In this document: piece by piece, positions 7,966-11,695 of the stretch
How positions within the stretch are numbered: the stretch's first letter is position 1
How the letters are laid out: the number at the start of each line of letters is the position of its first letter
Source: Phoronis ovalis
Taxonomy: Eukaryota; Phoronida; Phoronidae
Length of the DNA stretch: 11,695 nt
Assembly (NCBI GenBank): GCA_028565635.1
Contig: JAOXYB010051057.1
Coordinates: 1 to 11,695 of the forward strand
Reading direction: 5' to 3'
Translations under genes and position numbers: made by a program
The notes under the pieces: model-generated
Database searches by the model: none
Seen by the model: the letters and a program-made list of their open reading frames with translations, nothing else
Told to the model about the DNA's origin: nothing

Positions 7966-8573
7966 TAACAATTCAAAATATCCAATACATACCAACAAAT
8001 ACGGTGAAAAAATTGTTTTATACCAATCATCATACTGTAAATATGAACGGAAATTCACTTATCTTACACAAATTGTCCAGGTCCATTTTAAAAACATAAC
8101 TAGTTATATTACCATATGGGTAATATCATCACTAACGTATATGTTCATGTAGTTGATTCCTGACGCTGATACACACATTTTGCTATCTTCACCGTTAGGG
8201 TGCGCTCTCGCAGACTATATTTTATAAATATGGTGGAAAGTCACCGCCAAATTAATCCGCAGCTACTTTGTCGCAAAGGGGAAAATTACGAGAAATTCGA
8301 TTGCTAGAAGGTAGCTAAGAATTAATTTATTCAATGTCAATGGACTTATATGTTCAGGATATGTTATGTTAGGAAATACATCAGGGAAAATGAAATCAGT
8401 GACCTACTTTTATGTGTATGCTTACTGAATCATCATGTTCTTAGATAAAGAAGCTCTAAGGCTGTAGCAAACATTTGGGACACTTATAACTTGAAGAAGT
8501 TGTATAATGAATTAAGTTCCTCAGTTGGGAAATGAACTCCACAACATATTATGGTACAGTTAGGTTAGTACTT
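7966..8573. other. Intronic stretch right of the LINE, nothing firm
   Basis: No exon or known repeat is seen. A short palindromic hairpin (ATATTACC at 8106-8113 with GGTAATAT at 8119-8126) is present but small enough to be chance. On the - strand an ATG near 8080 with MDLDNLCK resembles the start of some LINE ORF1 proteins, but it does not connect to the ORF1 relic. Confidence 0.4.
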
Positions 8574-8973
8574 GGGGGTACTGTCATTCAAAGTCACTAT
8601 ATATATGTTCCGCCGAATAGGCCCCCCTTTCCAGCTCCTGCATTTACTACAAGGTATGTTTTTCACGCTTCCCATAAAGCCTTATTTACCACAAGATATA
8701 CATTTATTTTTTTCGTTTACCATAGGGTGTATTTCTTGGAAAACACATTTACGACAGGTATAATTTTTCCGTATTGATTTACAACAGGGTATATAATTTA
8801 CAAGTGAAATTTACACTGGGTGTCTATTTCGGGAGAATTATTTATGACATGGTATATTTTTCATGTTTTTATTTACGACAGGGTATATTTTTGGTGATCT
8901 TTATTTACCACAGGGCCAGGGTTTTTTACTTTAGGCCGCACACCCCTACCAACGTTTCTGTCAAAGTACCCCC
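8574..8973. mobile_element. Possible 400-bp element: minisatellite bracketed by short inverted repeats
   Basis: GGGGGTACT at 8574-8582 pairs with AGTACCCCC at 8965-8973, and the bases just inside (TGTCA near 8582-8586 and TCTGTCA near 8957-8963) are also similar when one side is reverse-complemented. Between them is a nine-copy array of about 31-bp units. GC-richer unique sequence lies on both sides of the array (around 8610-8640 and 8905-8975). This layout suggests a small non-autonomous element with a central tandem array, but the inverted repeats are short and I could not identify a target duplication. Confidence 0.4.
8642..8924. repeat. Minisatellite, nine degenerate units of about 31 bp
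   Basis: Copies of ATTTACNACAGGGTATA start at 8642, 8684, 8715, 8747, 8777, 8809, 8840, 8871 and 8903. Spacings are 42 once and then 30-32. The first half of each unit is the better conserved part; the second half is a T-rich spacer. The open frames across this array (8532-8989 in several frames) are low-complexity readings of the repeat and I do not take them as genes. Confidence 0.85.
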
Positions 8974-9254
8974 GGCTGTAATTATATAGCATATTTAAAA
9001 GTCGGTGATATACAAAATATACAAGAATATAAGAACATACTTATTTCTAAACAGAATCACTTATCCTTTACATATTCTTAAAACCTTGGCGTACACGTAT
9101 CGCTCGGAAAAACAAATATGTTCTGCCGGTAAATGCCAATCTCCTGTCGACAAATGAGTCATCTGTCTAGGAATTTGATTTTATTTATGAATACTAATCA
9201 ATTGCCAAAGTATTTATTTATTATTTGTAGGATATAAACATTTGTGGAAACATA

Positions 9255-9785
9255 TCACATCTTTATAAGCATAGATGATGTTACCATGCAATAGAATGGC
9301 ACCACTAAAATGCTCTTTTACTAACTGTGAATGCTAGATCTCCTGCACACTGACTGAACAAAACATGCTGTTTTAGTAATACAATGTTTACTTTCTAGTA
9401 TATAGCTTTTTTTGAAAAACATTGTAGTTTTATAAGAGTAAGTAGAACCTGTTACTCTGTAATTTTAGTGAGTTTAAGATAAACCCAAAAGATCTATTCC
9501 ATAAATCATGAAAGCCAGATGTCCTGCAAATTACTGACAAGAAAAAGTTGTTTTAGTAATATTGTTATTAGGAAAATATTTATTTCACTATAACGCAATA
9601 ACAGTGATAGATAATTTTACCACATAGTGAATTTAGGACAGAACCAAAAGTCCTATTAAAGAAAATATGAAAGCAAGTTTTCCTGCAAAAATGACTGACA
9701 AACAAAATGTCTCAACAGAATGTTCAATTATAATATCTTTTTTCATTTCATGACAGTAACTTTAGCCAAACATTTATACACTGTT
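9255..9785. repeat. Degenerate tandem repeat, three units of about 160-180 bp
   Basis: The core TCCTGCA-(A-rich)-CTGAC-A-AA-TGTTTTAGTAAT occurs at about 9341, 9522 and 9681, so the spacing is 181 and then 159. The lead-in AGTGARTTTARGA..CCAAAAG is seen at 9467 and 9626, and GAT-TTACCA-ATAG near 9275 and 9612. Copies are diverged by many substitutions and indels, so this is an old array. A unit of 160-180 bp is the size of the central repeats of bivalve pearl/CvA-type elements and of several bivalve satellites, but I cannot claim identity. Confidence 0.6.
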
Positions 9786-9789
9786 AAAT

Positions 9790-10039
9790 TACTGAACAAT
9801 CGACCATACGGGTGCATTAAGTAGCTGCGAGCATTTGGTTTCATCATTTTGAACTTCGCAATTTATAAGGATTGTCTAGTTCTTTAAAATACTTGTCCAC
9901 TCTATCCGATCTCCACGGAAGTGTCCTTACAAGTCTTCGATTTTCTTCTCCATCACTTTCCTCACTCGATATAAGGCTTTTTTTTCTTCGACTCAAACCA
10001 TCCTATTCCTTTTAATCCCTGTTGGCGCCTTGTCAACTT
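9790..10039 (-). pseudogene. Broken exon of a protein with an LPWRS motif
   Basis: On the - strand this starts after an acceptor-like TTGTTTTACAG (ends at 10040) and reads EVDKAPTGIKRNRMV, using a G from the upstream relic. It then meets TGA at 9993-9995 and a frame change at a run of eight A residues (9978-9985 on the + strand as T). A coding-like stretch follows: SLISSEESDGEENRRL, LPWRSDRVDKYFKELD (LPWRSD at 9904-9921). Two TGA codons (9841-9846) interrupt before MMKPNARSYLMHPYGRLF in another frame. I recall an LPWRSxxVxxFFxxLD block followed by a basic MKPR-type tail from uncharacterised invertebrate proteins, some in multicopy families; its function is unknown to me. The acidic run before it and the lesions after it argue for a dead copy, nested in the intron on the opposite strand. 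Confidence 0.5.
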
Positions 10040-10324
10040 CTGTAAAACAATAAAAACAATATATTTAATAATAATAATACCAAAAATGGATCACTGTCAT
10101 CTGTTGCATTGTATATCATATCACATAATCAAATTAATTATTCATAAATAGTCAGAATGTTCACTTTCAAAATCAAGTAAAACAAATGTAGACTGGAACA
10201 CAAATGTAGGTTGAAAAAATAGATAACCAAATTACTAATTATGTCTATATTTTGTACTTATATCTAAAAAGGAAATCGTCACTTATTCAAAATGGTAATT
10301 TTTTCATGGGGAATAAATATGTAC

Positions 10325-10435
10325 CGTTCCTATCTTTTGGAATTATAACTGTTCTCTTCTTGAAACTCTCCAATTTTCCATTTGCTTTTCTAGTTGCCAT
10401 ATCTCTTAGTGACGTAAAGTAAGTTTCGCATGCTC
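10325..10435 (-). pseudogene. Probable exon upstream of the LPWRS relic
   Basis: On the - strand this 111-base stretch lies between an acceptor (TATTTGTGTTTCAG, ends 10436) and a donor-like G|GTACAT. It has one open frame giving ACETYFTSLRDMATRKANGK and then ESFKKRTVIIPKDRN. It leaves a single G that joins the next relic's AA to form Glu, so the two pieces are phase-compatible. The peptide is basic and helical in character; I recognise no named domain. If the donor is not used, the frame runs on for 13 more residues to a TGA. It is not itself broken, but its partner is, so the gene is probably dead unless other exons exist outside what I can see. Confidence 0.4.
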
Positions 10436-10780
10436 CTGAAACACAAATAATATTAGTCGGACCCTAACGTTACCTTTTATGACAATGACATTACTCTCGC
10501 TACTAACTAATAGTAATATTTGTTTATTTTGCAATACATTTACTGATAATATCAACTGCTGTGTCAGTAAAATTGGTTGTGTTTACATTTAGAATACTAT
10601 AGACATTTGTACAAAATGTAATACAACAAACTGTGAACATGTGCATTTCCACAAACCACCAGCTAAAATGTTCTCAAAGACTATAAGAGCTAAAAGGGTA
10701 AATGAATGATGTTGAACTTAGATTTAAAGGCAAAATTAGAATAACAAATATTTTAATCGCTCTAATTTATTTTTTACTAG
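10436..10780. other. End of the large intron, nothing recognised
   Basis: No repeat, transposon piece or exon is supported here. The last bases form the acceptor of the HEPN exon. Confidence 0.5.
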
Positions 10781-11695
10781 ATTTGGAAGAATATGGCGGC
10801 AAGTATGTAGTTAATCTGAACGAGCAGGAAAACTTTTATCGTCTGTGCCGGCTTTTAATTGATAATGGAACTATGATACTAGGTGAAGTGCTAAATGAGT
10901 GCATGATAAAAAGTTATGGACATGCTATTTTAAAAGATATTTTAAACTTCCCATACGTGCAAGAACAACTTGGCACCATAAAGCAACTCAGTAATCAACA
11001 AAAAGACATTTTGTACATCAATCATAACTCACAGCCAGTGACACGATGGACATCGAATCCCTGTGTTACAACCAGACAGTTGGACATCACATTGCTAATT
11101 TTGCTACTCAGGAACATTTTCTATCCGACTGGACGAAATGCTTCAACGTATAAGAAAGTTCTAAAGCATAGTAATAATTCCTCGTGGAAGGAACCAATTC
11201 ATCCAAATGATTTTTCAGCAGAAGCAGATATCACGAGAATACATGTGGCTCGAAATATGTTATACGGATACATTACGGCAACTGCTGTGCCAAAAGCTGA
11301 TTTTGACCTGCTCTGGCCTGAGATCACAGATATTTTTTTAAGGCTCTCTCAGCAATTTGGTTTGCCACACATTCGATTAGATTTTGATTGCTTAAAGTGT
11401 TTGCCTTTCGATCATAGTCTTCTTGATAAATATGTCAGGTTTCTTCAGCTTTGGAAAGATAAAAGTTTATATGCTGAGAAAACACTGAGACAATGTGCAG
11501 ACATTGAAACACATATGTTGCAGTTATCAACTGTTCAACAGGCTAGGTGGGCTTTGGGTTACATTGAGAGCTTGGTGCAAAAGGTTCCTCTTGAAATAAT
11601 AAAGGAATTACAAAATAAGGATCATGTAACAGCACAAACTGAAGAAATCAAAGGTACAGTATCGTTAATTCAGGATTATGTAAAGAGGTTATGGA
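10781..11695 (+). CDS. HEPN exon of DED-HEPN gene (DZIP3-like HEPN region), partial at window edge
   Basis: The frame is open over the whole 915 bases, residues 98-402 if joined to exons 1 and 2, and leaves the window without a stop. It opens with LEEYGGKYVVNLNEQENFYR and a leucine-rich part (residues about 110-180). Next come RQLDITLLILLLRNIFYP and RIHVARNMLYGY (R255 to Y261), then DFDLLWPEITDIFLRLSQQF. That order and these blocks are those of the DZIP3-like HEPN domain found in vertebrate DZIP3 and in large bivalve gene families. HEPN domains with R-x4-6-H often act as ribonucleases or RNA binders; here the His place is Tyr, so RNA cleavage is unlikely. After about residue 280 the sequence is a charged, probably coiled-coil helix (LLDKYVRFLQLWKDKSLYAE). 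What follows may be NACHT, TPR or another module, but it is outside the window. Splice phase with exon 2 is exact. Confidence 0.85.

Larger units (their letters stand above)
2755..10780 (+). other. Large intron (about 8 kb) between DED and HEPN exons
   Basis: If exon 2 joins the exon at 10781, this is a single intron filled mostly with transposon debris: the - strand LINE with its nested element, two tandem arrays, and a broken - strand coding relic. The donor is G|GTATGA and the acceptor is TTTATTTTTTACTAG. The phase match (1 base + 2 bases, Asp) supports the join, though small exons within the interval cannot be excluded. Confidence 0.6.

Noticed and set aside
8106-8126. Hairpin ATATTACC / GGTAATAT as a regulatory site
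   Set aside because: The arms are eight bases long in AT-rich DNA, with no gene or terminator context.
8532-8989. Overlapping + strand open frames of 63-81 residues
   Set aside because: They are readings of the 31-bp tandem array in different frames, with no family pattern and no splice signals supporting them.
1-11695. CRISPR array, tRNA or rRNA genes, prokaryotic defence cassette
   Set aside because: The repeats are adjoining tandem units without unique spacers, no cloverleaf or ribosomal blocks were seen, and the introns and LINEs show an animal genome.

Overview
The window looks like intronic and genic DNA from an invertebrate animal, most likely a bivalve mollusc. The evidence is AT-rich DNA, spliced exons with GT/AG borders, decayed LINE-type retrotransposons, a miniature inverted-repeat element, minisatellites, and a gene of the DZIP3-like HEPN kind, which I know mainly from its large expansions in bivalves. 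Species cannot be fixed from sequence alone. Nothing bacterial is present: no operons, no Shine-Dalgarno starts, no long intact ORFs apart from the last exon.

The one gene that looks alive is on the + strand. Exon 1 (2023-2129) and exon 2 (2570-2754) join in phase and encode an N-terminal domain of about 90 residues resembling a death-effector domain (DED). Exon 2 then joins in phase across an intron of about 8 kb to a long exon (10781 to the window end). That exon encodes a DZIP3-like HEPN region and runs off the right edge. A second possible acceptor (3054) leads to a short exon with a stop and nearby AATAAA signals, which would give a 124-residue DED-only product. A reading of the gene as an innate-immune or cell-death adaptor is inference from the domains.

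Almost everything else is transposon debris. A 3'-end LINE fragment (about 1070-1704, + strand, ATCT-repeat tail) lies upstream of exon 1. Inside the big intron, an old LINE lies on the - strand (about 7965 down to 3695) with recognisable ORF1, endonuclease and reverse transcriptase parts, many stops and frameshifts, and no 3' end. Its ORF2 is split by a 659-bp element with perfect 21-bp terminal inverted repeats (4338-4996). Further right are a nine-copy array of about 31 bp per unit, bracketed by short inverted repeats (8574-8973), a degenerate three-copy repeat of about 160-180 bp (about 9255-9785), and two broken coding relics on the - strand (9790-10039 and 10325-10435).

The stretches 1-1069, 1705-1964, 3224-3495, 7966-8573, 8974-9254 and 10436-10780 hold no gene I can support.
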